Positions 40,665-52,084 of a stretch of 64,000 bases of DNA are shown piece after piece. Position 1 is the first letter of the stretch; each line of letters starts with the position of its first letter. Source of the DNA: Aurelia coerulea (lineage: Eukaryota > Cnidaria > Scyphozoa > Semaeostomeae > Ulmaridae); assembly GCA_039566865.1 (NCBI GenBank), contig CM076960.1:3348001-3412000 (forward strand). Direction: 5' to 3'. The translations under genes and the position numbers were made by a program. Below the pieces are notes generated by a model, which saw only the letters and a program-made list of their open reading frames with translations, did not search any database and was not told where the DNA came from.

Positions 40665-42455
40665 CTATGGAGCGTCGTTTGCGTCTTTATTACAAACTGA
40701 CATTTTCTTATCCTAAACTCTAAATTTCTTTCATATAAGAAATATTTTCAATATTAACTGCTCTATTCAGTAAGGTCTTCATATTATTTTGTATGCCAAC
40801 TTTCGTTTCGTATGGTGTTTTGCATTCAGTATGGCCTTTGGCACAATACATCGTGACAATCCAAACTTCTGTATGGCATATCTATTTCGTATGGCTTATT
40901 GCGCAATACATCATAAAAAACGTAACTTTAGTATGGCCTATTGCACAATACATCGTAAAATTATCATTCTGTATGACATGTTCATTTCGTATGGTCTATT
41001 GCGCAATACGTCATATAAAATGTAACTTTAGTATGGCCTATTGCACAATACATCGTAAAATTATCATTCTGTATGACATGTTCATTTCGTATGGTCTATT
41101 GCGCAATACGTCATATAAAATGTAACTTTAGTATGGCCTATTGCGCAATAGCCAGACTTACTACGATGAGCCCTAGTAAACGGACTAAAGGTAACAAGTC
41201 TACGCAATAGCAACGGCTGGCCTAGATTGATTCATGGTTTCGAACTGCACCTTCTTGCCGGATGAATCATCGAGGTGCTGCGAGAGAAAGACTGGAAGAA
41301 CATGGAACAATCCAGACGAAACAGTTAGCGGTTTTATACAAGCAGCGAACGCAATTTTTGAACAGCTTTCGAGAGGAAGTTGGTATGATCTAGATTTTAC
41401 GAATAACACGATTCAGAAATCGAAACTGAAGGCACAGACGAGGGATAGCTGGTTGGCCCAGGATCAGACCCATTCGCCGCCATAACCCCCATTGATGCAA
41501 ATGATGCATGAACACTGGCAGGTGCTTCGCTGAGACGACTCAGTAAATGTTTTCCTTCGGCTGCCAACTGATTAATCCGATTTACAGCATCTCTTATCGA
41601 TGCCTGGTCGTCGGCAGGCCTGTTGGTATCCATCGTGCTTGGCAATAGATCGTTCCTTGCTCTCCCCAGTTCCGGTTTGCCTTGCAGTACTTGCACTTCG
41701 ATGATTCACCGGCAAGAAGGTGCAGTTCGAAGCCATGAATAAAGCTAGGCCTTACTGTGTTTAAAGGGGCTGGATAAGAAATAAATAGACAAATCCATGG
41801 TTTGTGCATCAAATATCGCATTTTGAAAGGAGAGATTCCTTTGTAATTAGCTAAATTCAAAAGGAAAGATCCTTATCTAGATACAGGCTGATCTTTGGGT
41901 GAAAGATCAACGAAAATACTTGTTGGAACCAATAAATTAATTAGCTTATCAGAAAACAGCCAAATCAAATTTTCCCCGACAGTTTCTTATCCAGCCCCTT
42001 TAAGTTTTTGCGTAGACTTGCTACCTATAGTCGGTTTACTAGGGCTCATCGTAGTAAATCTGGCTATTGCGCAATAGGCCATACTAAAGTTACATTCTAT
42101 ATGACGTATTGCGCAATAGACCATACGAAATGAACATGTCATACAGAATGATAATTTTACGATGTATTGTGCAATAGGCCATACTAAAGTTGCGTTTTTT
42201 ATGATGTATTGCGCAATAAGCCATACGAAATAGATAGGCCATACAGAAGTTTGGATTGTCACGATGTATTGTGCCAAAGGCCATACTGAATGCAAAACAC
42301 CATACGAAACGAAAGTTGGCATACAAAATAATATGAAGACCACACTGAATAGAGCAGTTAATATTGAAAATATTTCTCACATGAAAGGAATTTAGGGTTT
42401 AGGATAAGAAAATGTCAGTTTGTAATAAAGACGCAAACGACGCTCCATATTCGAC
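40665..42455. mobile_element. 1.8-kb palindromic element
   Basis: Left arm from TATGGAGCGTCGTTTGCGTC (40668) is mirrored at the right end (GACGCAAACGACGCTCCATA, about 42452). Further mirror pairs are ATGAGCCCTAGTAAAC with GTTTACTAGGGCTCAT and TTCTTGCCGGATGAATCATC with GATGATTCACCGGCAAGAA. The central 41300-41680 stretch is unique. Inside the arms, TATGGCCTATTGCGCAATAC-like units repeat every 35-40 bp; the left arm has one extra copy. The right arm is interrupted by 41765-41999. Confidence 0.8.
41765..41999. mobile_element. TTAA-flanked MITE inside the palindrome
   Basis: Ends AGGGGCTGGATAAGAAA and the inverse between TTAA 41761-41764 and 42000-42003. It interrupts the right arm, whose left-arm counterpart has no insertion, confirming mobility. 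Confidence 0.85.
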
Positions 42456-42934
42456 AGGCAACCGGAAGTCAGACATTGAAACGAAACCAAATTGAAACGA
42501 AACGAAACGAAACCACATCCGCTACAGAACAGAACAAGTAATTTTTGATGAGAGAACACTGAAAAGTTTTCATTCAGAATCACTCGCGATAGCGCTTCAT
42601 GGAAGCTTGGCAAAGGAATGTATTCATCTGGCTAAGAATGCCAACTTATGCCATATGCCATATGCCAACCTAGCTTTGCTTGGTCTATTTCAAATGGCCT
42701 CCTTTAAATGTTGTCGAAATGGGTCTAATAACGGGGCTTTCCATAGCACAGAGTGCTGCCACTATCTTGTTTTGCCTAGGCCAATTTATCAACGCAAGAC
42801 CAAAACCGTTCAACATTTACTTGTGCCAAGTTTCCAGAAAGGTCCATCATGAAATCTTTGTTTGCAGCTTCTTGTTGGCATATATCAACAAAGCAAAGCT
42901 GAAAAACAATACGGAGAGTACCATGTATCCCCAT

Positions 42935-43140
42935 GAGTAGTTAGACACTGCTGGTGTGCTTCTATGGAGGAGCGCTGGATAATATGTATCTGCGGGGCAA
43001 ATTTTTCATAGTACTGCGGAGGAGAGTTTAATATTTTCGTTCTTTCGGTATCTCCTCCGCAGTACAACAAAAATTTCCCCCGCAGACACATAGTATCCAG
43101 CGCTCCTCCATAGAAGCACACCAGTAGTGTCTAACTACCC
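42935..43140. mobile_element. Palindromic element with TAGTTAGACACT ends
   Basis: TAGTTAGACACTGCTGGTGT at the left faces ACACCAGTAGTGTCTAACTA at the right; arms of about 90 bp, loop near 43035. Flanking CCATGAG / CCATGGT hints at a TSD but is not convincing. 42456-42935 shows no gene. Confidence 0.7.
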
Positions 43141-43221
43141 ATGGTATCCCCAACAATTAACTTGGTCAATGTATGTGAATGTCATGTGGACCTGCCAAAA
43201 GAGATCATTTACTGGTACTGG

Positions 43222-43597
43222 TGAGAGAAGAAACTTTCACGAGAAGGAACTTTCGCGAGTTAAAAAGAGCGCGAAATTTTTGAATTAACCTTTGCGAATG
43301 GACTAAGATGGGAAATTTCGCAGGAATAAACTTTCGCGAATTAGGCTTCTTATCACATTTTTATACGTCTCAAATGTTCCTCGATTCTTCAATGACCCTT
43401 ACGAATTGTTAAAGAAAAGGAATATCAATATCTGAATATAATAATTATTTAATTCTTTATCTTGGGAAATTTCACCAGAATGAAATTTCACAAATTTCGC
43501 ATTTTATGAAATTTCACAGAATAAACCTTCGCAAATTTAGGCCAAAAACGCGAAAAACGCAAAAGTTTCTTCACGCGAAAGTTTCTTCCTTTAAAGT
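43222..43597. mobile_element. TIR element with GAAGAAACTTTCGCG ends
   Basis: Left GAGAAGAAACTTTCACGAG and right TTCACGCGAAAGTTTCTTCC are inverted; interior repeats of AAACTTTCGCGAATT and AAATTTCGCA. Non-coding. Confidence 0.6.
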
Positions 43598-43917
43598 AGG
43601 CAAATTTTTTCAAGCAGTGATTGCGTTGGCGCCTCCTAGCTGGCAATTCCAAGCAAATTTGTCATTCAGCCATTCTTGCCTCCTTGCCCCATAACTTAGT
43701 GCATCATTGCCTACCCATAATTTGATTGTCAAACATTTTACAGACCTATTATCACCCAGGATCCTTTGCAGGCACGCTGCAATTTCAGAATGTCTGCGAA
43801 TCAAATTTAGCCTGCCTCCAGACTCTTCTGGTTCACTGAAGAGAAGTGAGGTTCCTCCTGCAGTAGTGACCAGAGGAGAAAATAGAGATCAACACTGTAA
43901 TAATGGAACCCCTGAGG

Positions 43918-44121
43918 TAGACTTATGACATTTCGTCCCTTGTTTCCCTGCGTTCTTTGATTTGCAGATATCACTTGCTCAATAAGGGACTCATTTCATT
44001 ACTCTTATAAAATGGGCCCCCTGTGTCAAAATGGCCTAAACTAGCGGGAGTCCCTACTGAGCAAGTGAGATCTGTAAATCAAAGAACGCAGGGATACAAG
44101 GGACGAAATGTCATAAGTCTA
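43918..44121. mobile_element. Foldback MITE with perfect 9-bp TSD
   Basis: Ends TAGACTTATGACATTTCGTC and the inverse; perfect 9-bp repeats CCCCTGAGG at 43909-43917 and 44122-44130. Arms about 80 bp. Different sequence family from the other 9-bp elements. Confidence 0.88.
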
Positions 44122-44267
44122 CCCCTGAGGTGTAAAACTTCAAAATGACCATAAAGCTATTTTCCAAAGAGAACCTTCTTTGCTTTTATCTTTGAGAATC
44201 TTCGTATCGTTCTGATTTTGGCAAGAAAATGTATTAAAACTGCGCGTGCACAACGTGGATTCTCAGT

Positions 44268-45178
44268 CCAGGCCAAGAACGCCTACCTCGTAGGAACTGT
44301 GTTTATTCCCAGTAGTGTTTTCGTGACCTAATACACAGAGTACTTGGTGCTGTGAGACAGGGATTATTAAACTCTTTCAGTGTTGACCTAGACTCACGAA
44401 ATAGTCCCAGTTATCGCAACAACAACAGCAACAGCAATGACAACAACAACAACAATATATATTTTTGCTCAAACTGGGACTTATGGACTTTCACATCAAA
44501 AAGTGGGACGAAAATAAACAATGGGCGCACAGATTTTTCTGTGCCCTTGGAAACGAGGTTAATGGCCTCTTTTCGGTAGTTGGAGAATTTCAGGAGCCGT
44601 GCGTGTTGGCGTGCACTATTGCTAGATGAAGATTGCCTTCAAAATGAGGAAATTCTTGTTGAAACTGAAAGGTTTGTTAATTCTTATGTTAAACAAACAT
44701 TCATGCGAATACTTGTGGCTTTTGTTCATTGCTAACGTCACTCAAAACTTGAATTTTGAGGCGTTTTATTATCTGACGATTGAGCTGACAATTTAGGCCC
44801 ACCGCCATTAGTCGCCTTTTCATACAGCGTTGCTATGGTTTCCATATCGGACATGAAATCGAGGAAAACAATTTCGTCCCAATTTTCAATGTGAAAGTCC
44901 ATGAGTCGTAGTTATAGCGTCCATCAGCCTATCAATAGCAATAACTACGAACTTGCAATCAGTCTAGTGTTGACCAATCAAAATCACGCTGTCTGGTTCC
45001 CTGTGGTCATCTCGTATTACAGTTGATCTCGTATTACATTAACACCGGAATTTGAAACCACAAAGTTATTCATACGTCATCTTTGACCTTGACAGGACAC
45101 ACTCTGTGTACTGGGTCACGAAAAAATAATGGGAATAAGCACAGTTCCTACAAGGTAGGCACCCTTGCCCAGGCTTGA
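44268..45178. mobile_element. Large foldback element, 0.9 kb
   Basis: CGTAGGAACTGTGTTTATTC and GACCTAATACACAGAGT at the left mirror ACTCTGTGTACTGGGTCACG and GAATAAGCACAGTTCCTACA at the right. The left arm includes the (AAC)n element related to 4100-4190. TSD not identified. 45180-45600 holds no supported gene. Confidence 0.65.
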
Positions 45179-45609
45179 AAATACGGTGATTCCATGAGTT
45201 ATCTCAGCCCATTTACCCAGGCTGGAAATTCCAGCTTGTCTGGCTCAAGGAAGGCTGAAATTCGTAAACTTAGTTTTACAAAAAGATGACTGGAGAGGAG
45301 GGCTAACTTTTCAGCCCAGTTAGCCAGGCTAGAAACCCTCATATAATCGGTCCCTTAGATGTATCAATTTCTTTTCAGAGCCCCACATTCTGCTGTTTCG
45401 TCGACGCATACCGGAATCTGAACGCAAACGAGATGATGCAAGGTCTGTTTTAAAAGAATAAGAAAGCATGGAAATGATTTACAAATGGCTCAGGTTGTTT
45501 AATGACCATTTATTTAAGCTAATGACAATTTACATCAAATAGTAATAACAGTAGTTTTCTCTTATGCAATCAAACATTGGCTGCGGTCACACTTCTGTGG
45601 CCTTCTGCA

Positions 45610-46305
45610 TTTTTTCTATTTCTATTTCTATTTTTACTTTTTTAGGCACGGTAGCCCCATCAATCCTAAAGAACTGCTTTTGAGGGGGTCGTGGCAAACA
45701 ATTAAATAGTTAATATGAAAAACTGAATACCCAAAAAATTTATTAAAATTAATTTTTATGAATTATCTTTTAGTCTTCCTTTAAAAGTTGCAAGGGAGGG
45801 TGCCTGTTTTACGTCATAGTCGAGCTGATTCCATAGTTTAGATCCACGAAAAGATATATACCTTTTTCCCATTGCTTGTTTTCCTTGGAGGTAACAAAAA
45901 GATCAGTTTCCGTATTTCGCAATTGCCTGATATTTCGAGTAGAATTTTTGACGAACAATCTTGAAAGATATTCTGGAGCAAGAACATTTAGCGATTTGTA
46001 CATGATTGTGGCAGTTTCACTTCTAATAATATCACTTATCGTTGGCCATTTTAGATTGTGTATCAATGGCTTAGCAGATGAATCAAAATTACTTCTTTTA
46101 ACAATTCTAGCTGCTCGATTCTGCAGCCTTTGAAGGGTCTGCAGTGGTCACCCAACAGTTCCCCCATACGGAACAGCAATACCTAAAATGAGGCTCTACG
46201 ATGCCCCGATACATCTTACTTAGGGTATTTTGAGGTAAAAATTTCCTGGAATATTTCAGAAACCCTATTCCACGAGCAGGGGCGCAAATGCAAATTTTTT
46301 TGAGA
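45610..46305 (-). pseudogene. 5'-truncated, frameshifted LINE
   Basis: On the minus strand: IVEPHFRYCCSVWGNCW, then after frame breaks LKWPTISDIIRSETATIMYK and NVLAPEYLSRLFVKNSTRNI. 3' UTR ends CTACCGTGCC plus an (AAATAG)n tail at 45625-45650. Same family as 29140-29640. Its truncated 5' end abuts the next LINE. Confidence 0.8.
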
Positions 46306-46309
46306 GGGG

Positions 46310-47917
46310 TTGTGTTCAAGCATCTATGAATGGAACAAAGTCTCCAATCAGAATCAGCAGTACTCTGAATTGCAGTTATTTGTCCATAACCAAGCTGGAC
46401 TTAAATGCATCACCATCCATATTTATTTGACAACGGGCGTGATTCTCGTCAAAGGTAACTTTTGGAAGCAATGGGCAGATAGTGAATTTGCCACATTCAA
46501 AGAAGCAATTGTAAATATTGATAAAGATGACAATGGTGACACAGTTAGATCGCATCCACCATCAGTGGAGTTTCTATCAGCTCTTGACTCAACCAGCTCA
46601 AAGAAAAAGTTATCAGAAGTCCAAGAGGACAAAGAATTAAAAGCAGAATCTCCAGAGTCACATCATCAATTATCTAGAGAAATAGAATTTCTCACCACTG
46701 AAAATGGGAAAATCAAAGCTTCAGTTGGGATACTAGAGAAAGGAATAACTGATATGAATAAGGCTTTTGAATCGATCAAAGAATCACTTAATACCCATGA
46801 AAAGAGAATTAAAACAGTCATCAGTCAAATCGAAGACAAATTTGAAGCTAAGCTTCAAGTTTACAATGAGGAAATTAAAAAAGAGATGAAAAAGGAAATA
46901 ACAAATATGAAGAATTCTTTCCAGGATAAGATGCTCAATTTTGAAGTGAATATAAAGAAACAACTTGATAATAACAAAATGACCAAGGAGGATAAGGATA
47001 CTGTCCAAAGAGTGACAAAGGTAGAAATAGACTTTGGTGAAACTAAGACCCTAATGGAGAGAATAAGTGGTAGAATAAAAGATGTTGAAGATCATCTGAA
47101 TACCCACGATATTGAACAAGGAGTGTCAGACAAAGTAGAAACTCTGAACAGGAAAATCAAGTCTTTGGAAGAGAAAATATCAAATCTAGAAATCTCAAGG
47201 TCACATGCTCCTGCTGTAAAATTCCACTCTACAGTAACAAAACAAATACCCCAGCAAACTCCTGGCAGTGATGGTACAGATCAAGCTCAATATGACACAC
47301 CAAGTAGAGCCCGGCAAATGAGTGATGACAATCACCCAAGCCAGGATGATGATTTTGCAAGAAATAGAGTTAAGGCAAGGAGTTCTTATGGAAAACCTAG
47401 AAGGTCCCTGACTGTTCTTATGGACTCAAACAGAAGACTAATTGATGCTCAGCTGCTCTGGAAAGATTGCAAGTTGATTCCTTGTAATACACTTGAAAGA
47501 GCTCTGGAAATAATTGACTCTTTGTTTGATCATCCTGATGCCCTTCTAATTCACGCAGGTGTAAATGACATTGAATCAAAATCACCTGATGAAATACTTG
47601 AGTTAGTTGAAAAAGTAGTTCAATTGGCAAAGCAAAAGTTACCAGATACATTCTTGATTATCTCAGAAATAACACCTCGAATGGATCACTTTGACAGGGA
47701 TGTCTTCCAGACAAACAGCCGTATTCAAGATCTGGCTTATAATGATGGCAACATTACCCTAAGTATGGCATCAGAAAGGCTTTTGGAATTCAGACAACTG
47801 AAAATTTTAGACCTCAGATCAGTAACAAACAAGACTGGAGAGCATATGCTCCGTCTTCCATTCCAGGGGCAAATTCAAGACCTCCCCAAATGTGGCAAGG
47901 TAGATTTGATAATATGA
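46310..47917 (+). CDS. LINE ORF1 with coiled coil and SGNH-esterase-like domain
   Basis: Open frame of 535 codons with no in-frame ATG near its 5' edge; the first Met codons come about 150 codons in, so the element is probably slightly 5'-truncated. The N-terminal part (GVILVKGNFWKQWADSEF) may be an RNA-binding or structural region. The middle is a long Lys/Glu-rich coiled coil. From about 47410, LTVLMDSNRR (block I-like DS), HAGVND (about 47550-47569, block III G-x-ND) and a C-terminal TGEHML resemble an SGNH/GDSL esterase, as known from ORF1 of CR1-type LINEs. Likely role: nucleic-acid binding and membrane/lipid association of the LINE particle. ORF2 starts 300 bp downstream. Confidence 0.8.
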   Translation: MCSSIYEWNKVSNQNQQYSELQLFVHNQAGLKCITIHIYLTTGVILVKGNFWKQWADSEFATFKEAIVNIDKDDNGDTVRSHPPSVEFLSALDSTSSKKKLSEVQEDKELKAESPESHHQLSREIEFLTTENGKIKASVGILEKGITDMNKAFESIKESLNTHEKRIKTVISQIEDKFEAKLQVYNEEIKKEMKKEITNMKNSFQDKMLNFEVNIKKQLDNNKMTKEDKDTVQRVTKVEIDFGETKTLMERISGRIKDVEDHLNTHDIEQGVSDKVETLNRKIKSLEEKISNLEISRSHAPAVKFHSTVTKQIPQQTPGSDGTDQAQYDTPSRARQMSDDNHPSQDDDFARNRVKARSSYGKPRRSLTVLMDSNRRLIDAQLLWKDCKLIPCNTLERALEIIDSLFDHPDALLIHAGVNDIESKSPDEILELVEKVVQLAKQKLPDTFLIISEITPRMDHFDRDVFQTNSRIQDLAYNDGNITLSMASERLLEFRQLKILDLRSVTNKTGEHMLRLPFQGQIQDLPKCGKVDLII

Positions 47918-48216
47918 ATCCGAACTCTCACAGTTATCAGAAAGAAACAGAAAGATATGAAGAAAATGCACTGAAGAGTTTAGATCAGAGGATTGGTCAA
48001 CTCATATTGATGCTTTCAAACGGCCAGATGCCCATCAAAAAGTAAAACACAAGAAGGCAACTTCTTCTCTTATAGACAGAAAAGTTTTCAATACTGCTTG
48101 CTGATTTCACAGTACATTTTGTAAGTTTTGGTTTAGGTTTTCTTGTTGTTCTTTGTTTGATTTATATATCTGAGTTTTTGGTTTCCCTTTTACTGGATAT
48201 TATTTCCAACATAAAA

Positions 48217-51200
48217 ATGCCCTTAAACTTGAAAATACTGTCATGGAACATAAATGGATACTATAGCAAAATATTAGGTAGCAAACTTTGCGATCAAGGT
48301 TTCCTTGAAAAGGTATCAAAATACGATATTTTATGCTTAATAGAAACACATGAAAACAAAAACTCAGATCTTAGTATCGTTGGGTTTCATAAGTTAGACT
48401 CAATGAAACGTGATAAAGTAAAATTTAAGAGTTCTGGAGGGATTGCTGTTTATGTTAAGGATCACATTAAGAATGTTGTTTCAACAATCAAAAATCAGAA
48501 TGATCACACTGACATCCTATGGTTCAAAATTAAGAAGGATTACACATCTAGTAGGAAAGACATATTTGTAGGAAACGTCTATTTCAGCCCAGAGGTGTAC
48601 GAAAAGAAGTACAACAAGGATTACTTATGTATTCTTGAAAAAGAAATTGCCCACTTCAAAACTAAGGGTGAAGTATTGGTACAGGGAGATTTTAATGCAA
48701 GAACAGGAAGCGTGCAGGATTTGGTTGAACACAGCAAATTTTTTGAAGATGAAAATGAAATCACATCAATCAATACCAACTCCAACTTTAAATATCGTAG
48801 AAATTCTGAGGACCATATAATTAACTCTAGGGGAAGGGATCTTATAGATTTATGTCATACCGCGGATCTGTACATTGCAAACGGTAGGGTACTAGGTGAT
48901 TGTAGAGGCAAAAATACTTGTTTCCAGTGGAATGGGTGCAGCCTAGTTGATTATCTTATAGTTTCAAACACAATCTACAACTCTTTGAACTATTTTCAAA
49001 TAGGGGACTTAATACCGTGGATATCAGATCATTGTCCGCTTACATATTCCATTAGTTTAGTTAATGAGGTAATGATCGATACGGATGAGATAAAACTAAT
49101 TGATATTCCGTCTAAGATTTATTGGGATGGGGCCCGTAAGGAAACATTTAGAAACTCTCTATGCAGTGAAAAGATCAAATATACGCTTGAAAGTCTCAGT
49201 GAGAAATCATCAAAGGACAATTCTCCTTCCTCTTGTATTCAAACGGTTAAAATGATCACAGATTTGTTCAACTCCATTGTCGATGACTGCAACATTAGAA
49301 TCAAACCAAAGTTGTCAAAAACCATCAACAGAAAAAATAAGAAGTGGTTTGATGGGGAATGTAAGACAATGAGAGTCAACCTCCGCAGAATGGGGAAAAT
49401 AGTATCTCATGAACCGAAGAACTCCCAAACAAGGACTGATCTAAATCTGATGAAAAAACAATTTAGGGGACTTTTGAAAAGAAAAAAAGCTGCATTTACA
49501 AGTGGCATATTTAATGATATGCAGAACAACGTTAAAGACTCTAAACAACTTTGGCGAATGTTAGACAAACTGCAAAAGCAAAATGAGGAAAAGGTCGATC
49601 ACATAAAATCAATTAGCCCAAAACTTTGGCTTGATAGCTTCAAAAATCTTTTGACAGCACAGAATAATGAGTCAGTCGAATTTGAAGACCAACATTCTGA
49701 TAATAGCTCTATTTCTGAAATGGACAAAGAAATTGATGATAATGAATTGCGAAAAGCGGCAAAAAGCTTGAAAACTGGCAAATCTTGTGGATTGGATCAA
49801 ATTGCAAACGATATGATACTATGTGTCTTTGAAATCTGTCCGTACATTTTTAAGAATTTGTTCAACTCTTTATTGACGAATGGCGTGTTTCCTGACGTGT
49901 GGACTAAAAGCATGATTGTACCGATTTTCAAAAAAGGAGACAAGTCGGATGTTGCAAACTACAGAGGTATCGCCCTTCTTTCATGTCTGGGAAAATTTTT
50001 CAATCTTGTTATCAACTCTAGACTAACAGAGTTTGCCAAAACCAATGGTATCTTTCAACCAGAACAGTTTGGATTTATCAAAGGTAACCGAACCTCAGAC
50101 AATCTGGCAGTTTTACACTCACTTGTTGACCATTACTGCTTTAAAAATAAATCTAGACTATACGTTGCATTTATCGACTTTGAAAAGGCCTATGATAAAA
50201 TCAATCGACAAATTTTGTTGAATAAAATAAAGAAACTGGGAGTGCAGGGAAACGTTTTCAAGATTATCGAGAGCATGTACCAAAATGACCAATCATGCAT
50301 ACGCATCGGAAACAAGAGAACCGACTTCTTCCAAGTTGGCAATGGAGTTAAACAGGGCTGTATTCTAAGTCCAACCTTATTTAACATATTCCTAAGCGAT
50401 CTACCCGCCATTTTCAGAGATCAAGACAGCAAGCCTGCTTCATTAGGTGAGACAACTGTAGGATCGTTTTTCTGGGCAGATGATATTGCAATCATATCAG
50501 AATCTAAAGAAGGGCTACAAAACTCTTTAGATAATCTACATAGATATTGTCAATCAAATAAGATTAACGTGAACGTTAAGAAAACGAAATGCATGGTTTT
50601 TAACAAAAGTGGTAAGTTACTTCGAGGAATCAACTTTTGTTTTGGAAACGAAGAGATAGACTTAGTTAATAGGTTTAATTATCTCGGTTTTCTTCTGACA
50701 CCCTCTTTTAACGTCAAAGACCTTCTTAATGACCTGTATAAAAGGGGGCTGAAAGCCTATTTTAAATTAAAAACTACCCTTGGTGACCATTTTAAAACAG
50801 ATATTCCTTTATCTTTAAAACTTTTTGATTCTTTAGTGAAACCCGTCCTTATGTATGGATCAGATTTCTGGGGACCATTAGTGTACCACCTCATTGACAA
50901 CAACCCCATTGAGAATCTGAACGTCAAACTATGTAAACATTTGCTAGGAGTCAACAAGCACACGTCGAACGCTGGTTGCAGAGCTGAACTAGGCAGGCAG
51001 CCACTTTTACTGATTGGAGCTAAATCTTTCATCAAAAATTGGATACGAATCATGAACAATGAAGTAAATATGATTTTCAAAAATGCGTTTGAATTCAACT
51101 TGAATTTTCAACTACAATGGACCACAAAATTGAAGGATATCCTTCAAAGACATGGACTTCGTTACATTTGGGAGCATCAATTAATCCCAGCTCGAACTAT

Positions 51201-51717
51201 AGACTGGAAAAACAACTTAAATACGGTAATCATACGTTTAAGAGACGGCTACATTCAAACAACGCTGTCAAACATAAGAAATCAACCAAAACTAAGAACA
51301 TACTGTTTGATAAAAAACGATTTCCTCATGGAACATTATTTACTTAACATAAGAAACATAAAGACGAGGGTCGCTGTAAGTAAGTTTAGACTCTCTGACC
51401 ACCGACTAGCAATAGAAACTGGAAGATACATAAGACCTAAAGTTGATCCAAAAGACCGTATCTGCCCAGTGTGCAAAGTAACCCAAGATGAAATTCATTG
51501 TCTTGTAACATGTCAGATCAATGGGACAAGCCGCGATGTCCTTTTTGACGAGATCATAAAATCAAAACCCAGCTTCATGTTTATGCACTCTAAAGACAAG
51601 TTTGTCTATTTGATGCAAAACAGATCAGAATTAAGTACTCAAATATATAAGTTTATCGAATCGAGCTTGCTCGCCAGCTATGATCATATAAATAAGACAC
51701 ATACCGATCCAGCTTGA
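48217..51717 (+). CDS. LINE ORF2: APE endonuclease and reverse transcriptase
   Basis: 1166 codons, uninterrupted, with ATG at 48217 (MPLNLKILSWNINGYY) chosen because the endonuclease fold begins there. Endonuclease: SWNING, IETHE, QGDFNARTG, ISDHCPL contain the expected Asn, Glu, Asp-x-Asn and Ser-Asp-His. RT: KSCGLDQIANDMI, VANYRGIALLSCLGK, FIDFEKAYDKINRQIL, NGVKQGCILSPTLFNIF and the catalytic box FFWADDIAI. C-terminus: CPVC-x7-H-x4-C zinc knuckle. The full set of motifs with no stop suggests recent activity. RT box wording (KQGC-LSP, ADD without Tyr) differs from the CR1/L2 copies in this window. The 3' end is a (GAAATT)n tail at about 51855-51870. Confidence 0.92.
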   Translation: MPLNLKILSWNINGYYSKILGSKLCDQGFLEKVSKYDILCLIETHENKNSDLSIVGFHKLDSMKRDKVKFKSSGGIAVYVKDHIKNVVSTIKNQNDHTDILWFKIKKDYTSSRKDIFVGNVYFSPEVYEKKYNKDYLCILEKEIAHFKTKGEVLVQGDFNARTGSVQDLVEHSKFFEDENEITSINTNSNFKYRRNSEDHIINSRGRDLIDLCHTADLYIANGRVLGDCRGKNTCFQWNGCSLVDYLIVSNTIYNSLNYFQIGDLIPWISDHCPLTYSISLVNEVMIDTDEIKLIDIPSKIYWDGARKETFRNSLCSEKIKYTLESLSEKSSKDNSPSSCIQTVKMITDLFNSIVDDCNIRIKPKLSKTINRKNKKWFDGECKTMRVNLRRMGKIVSHEPKNSQTRTDLNLMKKQFRGLLKRKKAAFTSGIFNDMQNNVKDSKQLWRMLDKLQKQNEEKVDHIKSISPKLWLDSFKNLLTAQNNESVEFEDQHSDNSSISEMDKEIDDNELRKAAKSLKTGKSCGLDQIANDMILCVFEICPYIFKNLFNSLLTNGVFPDVWTKSMIVPIFKKGDKSDVANYRGIALLSCLGKFFNLVINSRLTEFAKTNGIFQPEQFGFIKGNRTSDNLAVLHSLVDHYCFKNKSRLYVAFIDFEKAYDKINRQILLNKIKKLGVQGNVFKIIESMYQNDQSCIRIGNKRTDFFQVGNGVKQGCILSPTLFNIFLSDLPAIFRDQDSKPASLGETTVGSFFWADDIAIISESKEGLQNSLDNLHRYCQSNKINVNVKKTKCMVFNKSGKLLRGINFCFGNEEIDLVNRFNYLGFLLTPSFNVKDLLNDLYKRGLKAYFKLKTTLGDHFKTDIPLSLKLFDSLVKPVLMYGSDFWGPLVYHLIDNNPIENLNVKLCKHLLGVNKHTSNAGCRAELGRQPLLLIGAKSFIKNWIRIMNNEVNMIFKNAFEFNLNFQLQWTTKLKDILQRHGLRYIWEHQLIPARTIDWKNNLNTVIIRLRDGYIQTTLSNIRNQPKLRTYCLIKNDFLMEHYLLNIRNIKTRVAVSKFRLSDHRLAIETGRYIRPKVDPKDRICPVCKVTQDEIHCLVTCQINGTSRDVLFDEIIKSKPSFMFMHSKDKFVYLMQNRSELSTQIYKFIESSLLASYDHINKTHTDPA

Positions 51718-52084
51718 AGCTTCAACTACTTTTGTTTGTAACTATGTTTATTGTAATTGTTTTGATCTGTTATGTTTAGTTATTTATATCTCGTCTAGCT
51801 GTTGAACTATATAACCGTAGTGTTATGGTAGGCTATTTGAGATTTAGATTGAAATTGAAATTGAAAATGTTAATGGATTCATATTTCTAATCGCATATCG
51901 TTTTCATGAAAAGCCTGATGTTTTTGCGAAATTTGAAATGGCGGGAAATTACAGGAACCATGGCAACGAACCTGGCTCTCTTTCACGTCGGCCGAAATAC
52001 ATTGAAACGAGACTGGCTCAAGATGGTAGAATTGGCGGGAAAATTTTCAAGAAATTAACGTGAGGCTGCTGTGCAGTTGGAAAC

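Noticed and set aside
40789..41125. Two overlapping ORFs rich in YGLLRNTSYKM-like repeats, mirrored at 41987-42380
   Set aside because: They are translations of the ATTGCGCAAT minisatellite in the palindrome arms, open in several frames on both sides.
46107..46319. Minus-strand 70-codon ORF as a separate gene
   Set aside because: It contains the FRYCCSVWG motif of LINE reverse transcriptases and belongs to the frameshifted LINE 45610-46305.
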